From: Ferruginibacter albus
GTDB lineage: Bacteria; Bacteroidota; Bacteroidia; Chitinophagales; Chitinophagaceae
Assembly: GCF_020042285.1 (NCBI RefSeq)
Contig: NZ_CP083388.1
Location: forward strand, 3,064,001 to 3,128,000
DNA length: 64,000 nt
Direction of reading: 5' to 3'
Shown here: piece after piece, positions 43,930 to 53,018 of the stretch
Position numbering within the stretch: position 1 is the stretch's first letter
Layout of the letters: each line of letters begins with the position of its first letter
Notes under the pieces: model-generated
What the model was told of the DNA's origin: nothing
Database searches by the model: none
The model's input: the letters and a program-made list of their open reading frames with translations, nothing else
Position numbers and translations under genes: made by a program

Positions 43930-44106
43930 TTATGGTCCTTGTGTAGCGGGAGGAATTTCTGTTGGTGGCGTTTTAAAAGGATCTTCATCAGGAATTATAT
44001 CGGGGTCTTCTTTAGGAATAGTCGGCTCTTCCGGAATATGATCAGGAGGAAGCTCAGGGCCCGGCTTAGAAGGAAACTCCTGTGGTTCATTTTTTTTAGG
44101 CTGCAT
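43930..44106 (-). CDS. Small proline/glutamate-rich protein
   Basis: This 58-residue open frame starts MQPKKNEPQEFPSKPGPEL and continues with repeated Pro-Glu-Ile/Asp motifs (PEEPTIPKED, PDIIPDEDPF, PTEIPPATQG). It has no signal peptide or hydrophobic segment and is probably disordered. Short acidic proline-rich proteins of this composition occur widely in Chitinophagaceae and Sphingobacteriaceae as far as I recall. Composition and the divergent position relative to the hydrolase gene at 44156 favour a real gene over a shadow; the overlapping plus-strand frame is rich in Arg/Phe/Trp and implausible. Function is unknown. A longer in-frame extension to 44334 overlaps the next gene and is rejected. 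Confidence 0.55.
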   Translation of the reverse strand: MQPKKNEPQEFPSKPGPELPPDHIPEEPTIPKEDPDIIPDEDPFKTPPTEIPPATQGP

Positions 44107-44155
44107 GTTGCAAAAGTTTATGTAACTTATTAAACACATTAATTGTACCAAAACA

Positions 44156-45166
44156 ATGGATTCTCTTACACATATTGTTTTAGGCGCCTGTATCGGTGAA
44201 GCTTTTTTTGAAAAGGGCTTTGGAAAGAAAGCAATGTTTTGGGGAGCATTGGCACAAAGCATTCCTGACATAGACTTTATTGCTGGTTCATGGTTAAGCA
44301 CTACAGAGAATCTGTTAGCACACAGAGGATTCACACATTCTGTTTTATTTGCGCTCCTTATCTCGCCGGCATTTGCATTAACCGCAGAGCGTGTTCATCG
44401 TCCTCACGATATCTCATATAAAAAATGGCTGTTCTTTTTTCTTACAGAAGTTTTTTTACACTTGTTCCTGGACAGCTTTAATAATTACGGCATAGGCTGG
44501 TTAGAACCGTTTAGTCACCATCGTTTTTCATTTAACATTATTTATGTAGCGGATCCTTTTTTTTCAATAGTTCCGGGAATTGCTTTTATTGCATTGATCT
44601 TTTTGAACCGGTTTCATGCACATAGAAATTTTTGGTGGAAGATCGGTTTACTAATTCCGTTTATTTATTTAAGCTATTGTGCATTCAATAAATTTAACAT
44701 TGATAAAGACATCAAGGAAATTCTTGCTGAAGAGCATATTTCCAGTAACCGCTTTCTAACTACACCTACCTCTTTCAACAATTGGCTTTGGTATATAGTA
44801 AGTGAAAATGATAGTGGTTATTATATTGGTTATAGATCTGTATTTGATACAAAGAAGCAAATAAGCTTTCATTATTTTCCCCGAAACAATTATTTAGCAA
44901 CGGAATATAAAAGCAAGGAGGACTTTCTACGATTACTTCGGTTTTCTCAACATTATTATACCATAGAGAAGTGGCATGATACCACCGTGTTTAACGATCT
45001 TCGTTTTGGGCAAATATTAGGCTGGCAATATCCTTACAACAAATTTGCCTTTCATTATTATTTACAATATCCTGATGAAAACAAAACTGTTGTTCAACGC
45101 GGCAGGTTTGAGCAATGGAATGAAGATGCAATAAAAAATCTTATTACAAGAATAAAGGGTAATTAA
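44156..45166 (+). CDS. Membrane-bound metal-dependent hydrolase-like protein (YdjM/DUF457 type)
   Basis: The 336-residue protein opens with the family signature MDSLTHIVLGACIGEAFFEK, with metal-ligand candidates H6, the DIDF motif in SIPDIDFIAG, and HRGFTHSVLFALL. Several membrane helices follow (about 58-75, 97-115, 140-160, 175-190). The second half (about 200-330) is soluble and aromatic-rich (IGYRSVFDTKKQISFHYFPRN). The YdjM-like family is uncharacterised; reported links to LexA binding concern E. coli annotation only. It is convergent with the cls-like gene, one base between the two stops. Confidence 0.8.
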   Translation: MDSLTHIVLGACIGEAFFEKGFGKKAMFWGALAQSIPDIDFIAGSWLSTTENLLAHRGFTHSVLFALLISPAFALTAERVHRPHDISYKKWLFFFLTEVFLHLFLDSFNNYGIGWLEPFSHHRFSFNIIYVADPFFSIVPGIAFIALIFLNRFHAHRNFWWKIGLLIPFIYLSYCAFNKFNIDKDIKEILAEEHISSNRFLTTPTSFNNWLWYIVSENDSGYYIGYRSVFDTKKQISFHYFPRNNYLATEYKSKEDFLRLLRFSQHYYTIEKWHDTTVFNDLRFGQILGWQYPYNKFAFHYYLQYPDENKTVVQRGRFEQWNEDAIKNLITRIKGN

Positions 45167-45167
45167 T

Positions 45168-46346
45168 TTATTGTCTCTCTTGTTTAAAATAAAAAGTAAA
45201 AAGATAAAAAATTACTCTCACCAGGTTATAACATATTTGCTGCCATATTCTTTTAATAAAATTATTATGCCTGATAAAATCAGCTTCTGTGATCCTTTCG
45301 CAATCTGCTGCAATAATCGCTTGTAACATTTTTTCCGCTTCTTTTACAAATTCACTATCCAACACATCCATATTCAACTCAACACTGGCATAGGCGCTGA
45401 TATTATTCACATTGTACGATCCTACTGTTATCCATTCTCCATCGCAAACACTTAATTTACTATGCAATATATTGGAACGATACTCATACAATTCAATGCC
45501 ATTCTTTAGTAACCATCGATATATATGGCGCTCTGCATGTTTTGCAAGCGTTACATCAGATTTACCGGTAGCGATCACCACTACTTTTACTTTTCTTTTT
45601 GCCGCTAAAGCAAGGCTTCTTTTAATTAGTCTGCCCGGCAAAAAATAACTTGACATGATAATAACATTCGATTGCGCCTCCCTGATCGTTCGTACATAGC
45701 TTTTGGTAATTTCATTCTTACCCCTTACCCAATCATTTCTTCGAATAGCTACCAGGCATTCATTTTCCGTAGACGTATCAATTGTACTAACAGAAGGAAA
45801 ATTTCTTTTTTTACCCCAGCCGGATTTATTCCACAATGCCCGACAGACCTGATACAATTTTTTGTTTACTTCGCCTTCTGAATATAGTGCCCAATCCATC
45901 CATGCATTTTCATTTGGCATATCATTATAGCGATTACTTATGTTAATGCCTCCTACCAAACTATAATAACCGTCTGCCACTACAACTTTATGATGCAGTC
46001 TTCTCCCAAAATAAAAATGCCTGCTACGTAAAACAGGCTCAAACCAACGAAAGAAAATGCCGCTCTGTTTTAATTGTTGCACAAAATGTTTTGAAAGTCC
46101 TTGTGATGCATAACCATCTACTAAAACAAAAACCTTTATTCCTTTTGTTGCAGCCTTTATTAATGCATCCGCCACCAGCCTGCCTGTCTCATCTTCTTCA
46201 AAAATGTAGGTCTGTAAATGAATAGAAAACGCTGCCTTATCAAATAAAGTCAATAGTGTATCAAAATATTCTTTGCCCCCATGAATGAGTTTTATCTTAT
46301 TGTCAGCGGTATATCCTGCTGCTTTATTCTTTTTGGTGGAAAGCAT
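45168..46346 (-). CDS. cls: Cardiolipin synthase-like phospholipase D family enzyme
   Basis: The 392-residue protein has two HKD motifs: H118-K120-D125 (LHHKVVVADGYYSLVGG) and H295-K297-D302 (LHSKLSVCDGEWITVGSYN). The N-terminal half has FSIHLQTYIFEEDETGRLVADALI, and WMDWALYSEGEV is the usual block before the linker. Unlike many ClsA proteins it lacks N-terminal membrane helices; it has a C-terminal hydrophobic stretch (CYNLVRVIFYLFTFYF) that may anchor it. It would join two phospholipids to form cardiolipin at the inner membrane; another PLD-type transferase activity is possible. Confidence 0.87.
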   Translation of the reverse strand: MLSTKKNKAAGYTADNKIKLIHGGKEYFDTLLTLFDKAAFSIHLQTYIFEEDETGRLVADALIKAATKGIKVFVLVDGYASQGLSKHFVQQLKQSGIFFRWFEPVLRSRHFYFGRRLHHKVVVADGYYSLVGGINISNRYNDMPNENAWMDWALYSEGEVNKKLYQVCRALWNKSGWGKKRNFPSVSTIDTSTENECLVAIRRNDWVRGKNEITKSYVRTIREAQSNVIIMSSYFLPGRLIKRSLALAAKRKVKVVVIATGKSDVTLAKHAERHIYRWLLKNGIELYEYRSNILHSKLSVCDGEWITVGSYNVNNISAYASVELNMDVLDSEFVKEAEKMLQAIIAADCERITEADFIRHNNFIKRIWQQICYNLVRVIFYLFTFYFKQERQ

Positions 46347-46438
46347 TGAAGTAAGTTAATACAAATGACAGTATGCTGAACAGTTAGAGGAAAAAATTGT
46401 AATAGCAGATAGAAAGAGGTGATATATCGTATCCTTAC

Positions 46439-48706
46439 TTATCTTAATTCAAACTCATTTTCGCTACAGTTGGCAGAACAGCCGCCAATATAAATTTTAA
46501 ACTTGCCCGGCTCTGATACAAAATGTAAATCTGCATTATAAAATCGAAGATCTTTTTCAGTAATAAGAAATTGCACTTTTTTGCTTTCTCCTTTTTTCAG
46601 ATAGATCTTTTGGAACCCTTTTAATTCTTTTAAAGGACGGGTAATACTGGCACTGATATCCTGTATATACATTTCAGCGGTTTCTTCGCCATCGTAATTT
46701 CCATTATTGGCAATAGTAACACTGGCAGTGATGGAACTATTTTTATCTAAATAATTTTTGTTCAATGTCATGTCACTATAATCAAATGAAGAATAACTTA
46801 ACCCATAACCAAAAGGATATAAAGGCTCGTTAGAAACATCTAAATATTTGGAAGTGTATTTATTTTTATCATCAAAAGGACGACCGGTATTTTTATGATT
46901 ATAATAAACAGGAATTTGTCCAACGTTTTCAGGATAACTCATAGTTATTTTTCCTGAAGGATTATAATCTCCGAATAAAACATCCACAATAGCGGGTCCC
47001 GCCATAGTACCTGCAAACCATGTTTCTACTATCGCATCCACACTATCATTTTCCCAGTCCAATGTTAAGGGCCTTCCATTCATTAAAACCAATACAATAG
47101 GTTTTCCTGTTTGCTTCAATGCTTTTAACAGGTCTTCCTGGTTTTCCGGCAATCCAATATCGCTTCTGCTGGCAGCTTCACCGCTCATAGCAAATGATTC
47201 GCCTAGAACTGCTACTACCACATCCGCTTGCGCTGCCACTTTAACTGCATTGTCAATTAGTTGTTGTGGCGTCAGCGAATCTGTTTCGATTTGTGCATCA
47301 TGAACATTCAATTTTGCGATAAGTTCTTTATCGTCCAATAAATTACATCCTTTCGCATACAAGGTCTCATCCATTTTCTTTTGCAATAAAGCTTCCCAAA
47401 TACTCACAGCATTCTTCCAGTCACCGGCAGCACTCCAACTCCCAATAAGATTTCTTTTATCTTTTACCAATGGTCCGATAAAAGCAATTTTTTCATCTCG
47501 TGATAAAGGCAAAACATGTTGTCTGTTCTTTAATTTTATATTTTTTAATAACACTATGCTTTTCAATGCCGCTTCCTTCGCTAATACCAGCTTATCGGCA
47601 CTCATTATTTCTTTTTTATTTCTTTCTTCGCTGATATAACGATAAGGATCTTCAAATAATCCTAATTTATATTTTGCTTCTAATATTAAACGACAGGCAT
47701 TATCAATCGTAGCTACAGAAACCTTTCCTTGTTTAACAAGATCCGGCAACTCCAACAAAAATAATTCACTGACCATATCCATATCAATGCCTGCATTTAT
47801 TGATTGTTGTGTTACCTGCATGGAATCTCCAATACCGTGATTTATTAATTCACTCACTGCAGTATAGTCTGTAGCAACAAAGCCTTTAAACCCCCATTGT
47901 TTTCTTAACAGATCCGTCATTAACCACTTATCAGCGGTTGCAGGCATTCCGTTTATTTCATTAAACGAACTCATTATAGAACCGGCACCAGCATCCACGC
48001 CTGCTTTATAAGGAGGCAAATAATCATTGTACATTTTTACAGTACTCATATCAACTACATTGTATTCTCTGCCAGCCTCCACTGCACCATATAATGCAAA
48101 GTGTTTAATGCACGCCATTAAAGTAGAATCTGCTGTTAAATTATTACCCTGGTATCCCTGCACCATTGCTTTTGCAATTTGTGATCCTAAAAAAGGATCC
48201 TCTCCTGCTCCTTCTGAAACCCTTCCCCATCGTGGGTCACGTGCTATATCAACCATTGGTGAAAATGTCCAGTTCAATCCATCTGCTGTTGCTTCATCTG
48301 CAGCGGCACGGGCAATTCTGCGTATCAAAGCCGTATCCCAGCTCGCTGCTAAACCTAACGGAATAGGAAAGATGGTTCGATGACCATGTATCACATCATA
48401 ACCAAATAAAAGCGGAATTTTTAAACGGGTTTGTTTAACGGCAATGTCTTGCAACTTACGTACGGCATTCGGTGTAAATGTGTTGAACACACCACCTACT
48501 AAGCCCTTCTGTATCTTAGACTCTACATCTTTGCTTAACACAGGTCCTGTAACATCAAAACCAATGGAAGGAAGATTTAACTGTCCTATCTTTTCCTCTA
48601 GTGTCATCTTTTGCATAAGATCGCTGATAAATTTATTCATCGCTGCATCTTGTGCAAAGCCGACATTCATCATCACTAAAAAGAAAACAGTTACAGTATA
48701 TTTCAT
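46439..48706 (-). CDS. bglX: Glycoside hydrolase family 3 beta-glucosidase (BglX-like)
   Basis: The 755-residue protein has a signal peptide ending GFAQ. The (beta/alpha)8 domain carries ACIKHFALYGAVEAGREYN and the nucleophile D280 (FKGFVATDYTAV). The alpha/beta sandwich includes VVAVLGESFAMSGEAASRS, and a C-terminal Fn3-like domain begins near SVTIANNGNYDGEETAEMYI. It is a periplasmic exo-beta-glucosidase. The GH144-like endo-beta-1,2-glucanase gene lies 10 bases upstream. In Bacteroides and Chitinophaga, GH3 enzymes beside GH144 act on sophorose and short beta-1,2-glucans, so that specificity is likely here. It is the last gene of the locus. Confidence 0.93.
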   Translation of the reverse strand: MKYTVTVFFLVMMNVGFAQDAAMNKFISDLMQKMTLEEKIGQLNLPSIGFDVTGPVLSKDVESKIQKGLVGGVFNTFTPNAVRKLQDIAVKQTRLKIPLLFGYDVIHGHRTIFPIPLGLAASWDTALIRRIARAAADEATADGLNWTFSPMVDIARDPRWGRVSEGAGEDPFLGSQIAKAMVQGYQGNNLTADSTLMACIKHFALYGAVEAGREYNVVDMSTVKMYNDYLPPYKAGVDAGAGSIMSSFNEINGMPATADKWLMTDLLRKQWGFKGFVATDYTAVSELINHGIGDSMQVTQQSINAGIDMDMVSELFLLELPDLVKQGKVSVATIDNACRLILEAKYKLGLFEDPYRYISEERNKKEIMSADKLVLAKEAALKSIVLLKNIKLKNRQHVLPLSRDEKIAFIGPLVKDKRNLIGSWSAAGDWKNAVSIWEALLQKKMDETLYAKGCNLLDDKELIAKLNVHDAQIETDSLTPQQLIDNAVKVAAQADVVVAVLGESFAMSGEAASRSDIGLPENQEDLLKALKQTGKPIVLVLMNGRPLTLDWENDSVDAIVETWFAGTMAGPAIVDVLFGDYNPSGKITMSYPENVGQIPVYYNHKNTGRPFDDKNKYTSKYLDVSNEPLYPFGYGLSYSSFDYSDMTLNKNYLDKNSSITASVTIANNGNYDGEETAEMYIQDISASITRPLKELKGFQKIYLKKGESKKVQFLITEKDLRFYNADLHFVSEPGKFKIYIGGCSANCSENEFELR

Positions 48707-48716
48707 GCGATCAAGT

Positions 48717-50384
48717 TTATTGCAAGTCGGGACTTTGAAAACCGAGGTCTTTCATACCTTTCTTTACTTCTGGGCAACTCATAAATAAGTTCCATAATAA
48801 TCCGCTACGATAATTTTCTATCATTACAATAATAGGTCCCTGGTCTATGGCAAGATAAGAATCTGCAAACCACACATTGGACAAATTAAAAGCATCTTTA
48901 AAACCATAATCGCCCCAAATCTTATCTCCTAACTTGTAATAGAAAAAGCGCAATGCATTCATAGATTCAGTAGGTGTATATGCCATTGATGATAATGCTG
49001 CGGTTGGAGAAATAACGCCATCATCATTAGTGGGCGAATGCGCATCATAGCCATTGTTGTCATCACTTGCCGTTAATCCCCAACATTGACTGCTATAACC
49101 GTTAAATCTTTTTGGATTGTTTACACAATAAGAATAATTGATCTTTGAATGCGCTGTATTCTGCGTCCAGTAATTGGCATACACATCCATTAAATTATTA
49201 GGATTAATTCCTAAAAAAGAATAATGAGAAAAGAACAACGGACCACCATAGTCTGGCCCCAAGGGAAGTGTTATGCCAAAATATTGTTTATTGTTTTTTA
49301 TATTTCCATTCAATGCCCATCCATTTTGATAAACAGCTAAAGGAATATTATAATTGTTAGATGATGCTGCCAATACATAAGTGATCAAAGCCTCATTCCA
49401 TCCGTTGATCTGCATATTCATGGCCCAATCAAAATCAGGACTCCAGTGCCAATACAAAGCATTTTGATTGTTTTGCCTGAACCAGCTCCACTCTACGCCA
49501 TTCCATAAATTATTAATACTGTCCCGCAACTGAATTTCATTATTATCGACAGTGCTGTTAAAAAATTGTCGTGCACATAATAAGCCTTCCATTAAGTAAG
49601 AAGTTTCGACCAAATCAGCGCCATCATCTTTAGGACTAAACGGAACTGTTTCTCCTGTTGCTCCATTTAGCCAGTGTGGAAAGGCACCGTGATAGCGATG
49701 AGCCTTGTTTGTAAGAAAGGATACAATCTTTGTCATTCTACCTAACCCATCTGTCCTGGAAATAAAATTATGGTGTACTCCTACCAATAATGACATGATT
49801 CCAAAACCGCTGCCACCGGTGGTTACAACATCTCCCGATGTATTTCTTTCTCTTGCCAATCCTGAAACAGGATGGCCAAAATCCCAAAAGTATTTTAATG
49901 TTTGTTTTTGTACCAGGTCTAATAAAACGCTGTCGCTTATTCTTGCGAACTTATCGGATGAATCAATAGCTGTAACAATATTGAAAGAAATGTTTTGCTG
50001 TAATAAACTATTGTGTATGGATTTTATACCATTGGAAATTGCTACCGTATAAACTGAAATGGATTGAAGATTACCGGAAGGTTGCACTACTAAAACACTA
50101 TCCATATTTGCCAATCCGTAATTAACAGGCAATGCGGTACCATTGGCATTTTTAATAAGAACACGAGTGTAAATACCGGCAGTATCTATCGGTTCAGAAA
50201 AGAAAATCTTTATCGCCGGCTTATTAGTGGCGTTATAGTAAACAGTACTATTAACCAGCGAATCGTTTACAGTGATCTTTAAGGATTGTAAAGTACCCGG
50301 AGGATTTACAGGCGCTTCCTTTTTACAGAAGGATAATGCCAATAGCATCATTACAAAAAACAATATATGCTTCATAGTAAACAT
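48717..50384 (-). CDS. GH144-like endo-beta-1,2-glucanase lipoprotein
   Basis: The 555-residue protein has a lipoprotein signal (MKHILFFVMMLLALSFC; the start may be the second ATG at 50375). An Ig-like BIG_5-type domain follows (about 30-140; KPAIKIFFSEPIDTAG, VYTVAISNGIKS). The catalytic (alpha/alpha)6 domain runs about 150-545: LVQKQTLKYFWDFGHPVSGLARER, TGGSGFGIMSLLVGV, GAFPHWLNGATGETVPFSPKDDGADLVETSYLMEG and YGGPLFFSHYSFLGINP read in short runs match the glucoamylase-like domain shared by GH144. The founding GH144 enzyme is from Chitinophaga pinensis. Together with the GH3 next door this points to beta-1,2-glucan breakdown. A terminator-like hairpin precedes it. Confidence 0.85.
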   Translation of the reverse strand: MFTMKHILFFVMMLLALSFCKKEAPVNPPGTLQSLKITVNDSLVNSTVYYNATNKPAIKIFFSEPIDTAGIYTRVLIKNANGTALPVNYGLANMDSVLVVQPSGNLQSISVYTVAISNGIKSIHNSLLQQNISFNIVTAIDSSDKFARISDSVLLDLVQKQTLKYFWDFGHPVSGLARERNTSGDVVTTGGSGFGIMSLLVGVHHNFISRTDGLGRMTKIVSFLTNKAHRYHGAFPHWLNGATGETVPFSPKDDGADLVETSYLMEGLLCARQFFNSTVDNNEIQLRDSINNLWNGVEWSWFRQNNQNALYWHWSPDFDWAMNMQINGWNEALITYVLAASSNNYNIPLAVYQNGWALNGNIKNNKQYFGITLPLGPDYGGPLFFSHYSFLGINPNNLMDVYANYWTQNTAHSKINYSYCVNNPKRFNGYSSQCWGLTASDDNNGYDAHSPTNDDGVISPTAALSSMAYTPTESMNALRFFYYKLGDKIWGDYGFKDAFNLSNVWFADSYLAIDQGPIIVMIENYRSGLLWNLFMSCPEVKKGMKDLGFQSPDLQ

Positions 50385-50393
50385 AATTAATAA

Positions 50394-50425
50394 AAAGAGA
50401 GATTGCTCTTCAACAATCTCTCTTT
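50394..50425 (-). terminator. Terminator-like hairpin inside the polysaccharide locus
   Basis: AAAGAGAGATTG (50394-50405) pairs perfectly with CAATCTCTCTTT (50414-50425). Read on the minus strand, it ends in TTTTTATTAATT just before the GH144 start codon. It separates susC-susD-LamG from the two enzyme genes and may attenuate or stabilise the 5' part of the mRNA. Confidence 0.7.
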
Positions 50426-50429
50426 AAAA

Positions 50430-51356
50430 TTATCTTCCAGCTAATTCTAATTGATAAAGCGATCCAATTTCCAGGTCTGACAAAGATTTGTTGTACACTC
50501 TTACTTCATCAATAGACCCTACAAATAAACCCTGCCATGTCTGTGCTGCAGAATTAGTAAAACCGGTTGTTGCGCTCGGCCAACCTCCAATTAACACTTG
50601 TGTGGGAACGGGCATTACTAATGCTCCTAAACCAACGGCAGGAGTGCCTGCACCTCTAAATCTAAAATTGTTATTAGACACTCTTGTACCATTTGCATAG
50701 ATGTCAATATTAGATCCTGCACCATCATAACGCAATACGTAATGCACCCATTTTTTTGTACCCAACACCGTTTGGAAATCAACACCGCGAACTCCGTAAT
50801 CATTAATATTATCACCACCTGCTCTTATCCCTCCGGGATATGTTGCAAAAGCGCCATGTAATACTAATGTATCATCGTAAGTAAGATGATTCTTAACTGT
50901 TTCAACATACATATTGATCGGTCCATCATTCCAATCGGTTTGTGCACTTGTAGTTTTTGTTAATGCAAATACAGAAGAAGCCAGCGTATCTCTGTTATCT
51001 GTATTTATCCATGCACTTACGGTAAAACTTCCCAATGCATTTGCACTGCTTAATGCAGCAATAGTAGGATAAAGAATGTAACCATTGTTAAGAGACAATC
51101 CCTGCCCTTTTATACCGGTTCCAAATGAAGCCCCGTTTGAGGTTGAAGGAGCCGTTCCTGATATGGTTTCATTATTAGTGCCATCAAAAGTCCAGTGTGC
51201 CAGCAAACTTGATGAAGCCACATCATTAGATGCATTGTATCCATTAACCGGCGGCAACGTACTATTATCTTTTGAGCAGGAGGTTCCGAATATTGCTATA
51301 GATAAAATGCTCATCGCAGAAATGAATATTCTATTTTTTATTTTCAGCCATTTCAT
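50430..51356 (-). CDS. LamG/concanavalin-like domain lipoprotein, putative surface glycan-binding protein
   Basis: The 308-residue protein has a lipoprotein signal (IFGTSC, Cys27) and a Ser/Asn-rich linker. A LamG_3-type jelly-roll domain covers about 50-305: LLAHWTFDGTNNETISG, GQGLSLNNGYILYPT, FTVSAWINTDNRD, WVHYVLRYDGAGSNIDIYANG and FVGSIDEVRVYNKSLSDLEI. It has no visible hydrolase residues, so a binding role is favoured. It follows susD by 143 bases and occupies the position of the SusE/SGBP gene in such loci. Confidence 0.82.
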   Translation of the reverse strand: MKWLKIKNRIFISAMSILSIAIFGTSCSKDNSTLPPVNGYNASNDVASSSLLAHWTFDGTNNETISGTAPSTSNGASFGTGIKGQGLSLNNGYILYPTIAALSSANALGSFTVSAWINTDNRDTLASSVFALTKTTSAQTDWNDGPINMYVETVKNHLTYDDTLVLHGAFATYPGGIRAGGDNINDYGVRGVDFQTVLGTKKWVHYVLRYDGAGSNIDIYANGTRVSNNNFRFRGAGTPAVGLGALVMPVPTQVLIGGWPSATTGFTNSAAQTWQGLFVGSIDEVRVYNKSLSDLEIGSLYQLELAGR

Positions 51357-51499
51357 TGTTTCTGTTTTAAATTGTTTAAAAATCGATTTTCGGTTAAGGC
51401 TGTGATAAATCTAATAATAAGGCGAACCTCTTATGTGAAGTATAGAAAAAAGGAAAAACCCTTTTTTGATCACTGATATGTTGCTATTACTTTTCATGA

Positions 51500-53008
51500 T
51501 CAATATCCGGGGTTTTGTTTCAGCGCTCCCCCGCTTAATTGTATTTGTGTGCTCGGTATCGGCAATAATTCATTTTTACCTGCTGCAAAATTTTTGCCTG
51601 CAGCAGTCATTACCTGTGCTGCTCTTCCCTGGCGAACGATATCCCAAAAACGATCATGTTCCATTGCTAATTCTACATGTCGTTCCTGCCAAACGTCATT
51701 TATTGTTACGCTGCCTTTGGGAAAAAGATTGGCACGTGTTCTTATCAGGTTAATATCATCTGCGGCTTGTGCCGGTTGGTTAACATCTGGCTGTAATGCA
51801 GCTTCTGCATTCATCAACAACACTTCTGCATAGCGTAGTATATGTACATTTTTAGGTCGGTCTTTTGTGCCTGCATCTGCAAATTTTTCTTTTGCCTTAC
51901 TGGTGTATGCTTTATAGTTATAATAAAGATTTTGAACAGAATCAGAACTGGGAATACGAAAACCATCCCAGAGAACAGTACCACGATGCGTTCCTGAATT
52001 ATCAATAAAAATGATCGTAGCATCTTTTCTTACATCTCCCGTTTCATACGCAGCAATAAGACTTGGTGTTGGATTACAAAAGCCCCAACCCAAATCATCC
52101 CATCCTCCTAAGCCACCTACCCGTGGCCCCTGGCTTACGGTATAATTAGCAATACCCAAATTGGTATTGTTGAAAGCGCCTGTTTCAATTTCAAAAACTG
52201 ATTCAATGCTGTTATCTCCTGCCTGCCTGAATAAAGTAGCATAATCGGGTAATAATTGATATATGCCTGAAGCGATGACTTGATTTGTAAGATCAAAAAC
52301 TTTTTGCCATTGATTTTGATACATGTAAACTTTTGCCAACATTGATTGTGCAGCTCCTTTCGTAGCATGTCCTGTATTTTGTAACGGAAGATGATCAATG
52401 GCATATTGCAGGTCTGCTTCTATACTATCATACACCAGTGCTGCCGGTGCTCTTACTTTTAATACGCTGTCTGTGAGTGCTTCGTTAAGATCTTGCGGAA
52501 TTTTTAAAACAAGTGGTACGCCACCAAACATTCTTACCATATTAAAATATAAATAGCCTCTTAAAAAACGAACTTCCCCGATCAATTCATTTTTTGTTGC
52601 AGTATCAATATTGGCTATGTATAAATTCTTTAACGCATAATTTGCAGCACCTATGCTATTGTAATGTCCTCTCCATAATGTTGCAGCAAACTCATTGGTA
52701 GAGCTAAGTGTAAAATTATCAAATTCTCCTGCAGTAGTAGCCTGGTCATCCGCATAGCTTCCTTTATCTGCATCATCAGACATAATATCAGTTGCAGCTA
52801 TCAATGCAAATCCATCAACATCTCCCGTATTCCATGAATCACCCTGCAGCAAGCTATTATATGTTCCTACTACTAATTTTTGCGCCAAAGAAGGATCTGA
52901 TATTGGCGTTTCACTTCCCTGTACCGGCACATCTAAAAATTCTTTTGTGCATGAAGAGATTGCTATTAGGAAGATGCCATACAATAATATTTTCAGTTCA
53001 CGTTTCAT
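51500..53008 (-). CDS. susD: SusD/RagB-family glycan-binding lipoprotein
   Basis: The 502-residue protein has a lipobox ISSC (Cys20) followed by TKEFLDVPVQGSETP, the usual SusD start. TPR-like helices with FLRGYLYFNMVRMFGGVPLV, YDSIEADLQYAIDHLP and TKGAAQSMLAKVYMYQNQW are diagnostic, as is the C-terminal block VHILRYAEVLLMNAEAA...NLIRTRAN and WQERHVELAMEHDRFWDIVRQG. It forms the surface lid of the SusC transporter and binds the glycan. The gene starts 10 bases after the susC stop. Confidence 0.95.
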   Translation of the reverse strand: MKRELKILLYGIFLIAISSCTKEFLDVPVQGSETPISDPSLAQKLVVGTYNSLLQGDSWNTGDVDGFALIAATDIMSDDADKGSYADDQATTAGEFDNFTLSSTNEFAATLWRGHYNSIGAANYALKNLYIANIDTATKNELIGEVRFLRGYLYFNMVRMFGGVPLVLKIPQDLNEALTDSVLKVRAPAALVYDSIEADLQYAIDHLPLQNTGHATKGAAQSMLAKVYMYQNQWQKVFDLTNQVIASGIYQLLPDYATLFRQAGDNSIESVFEIETGAFNNTNLGIANYTVSQGPRVGGLGGWDDLGWGFCNPTPSLIAAYETGDVRKDATIIFIDNSGTHRGTVLWDGFRIPSSDSVQNLYYNYKAYTSKAKEKFADAGTKDRPKNVHILRYAEVLLMNAEAALQPDVNQPAQAADDINLIRTRANLFPKGSVTINDVWQERHVELAMEHDRFWDIVRQGRAAQVMTAAGKNFAAGKNELLPIPSTQIQLSGGALKQNPGY

Positions 53009-53018
53009 CGTTTTTTAT

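Noticed and set aside
43819-44133. Plus-strand frame of 104 codons rich in Phe, Arg and Trp
   Set aside because: It starts at the T9SS terminator and is antisense to the better-supported proline-rich small protein.
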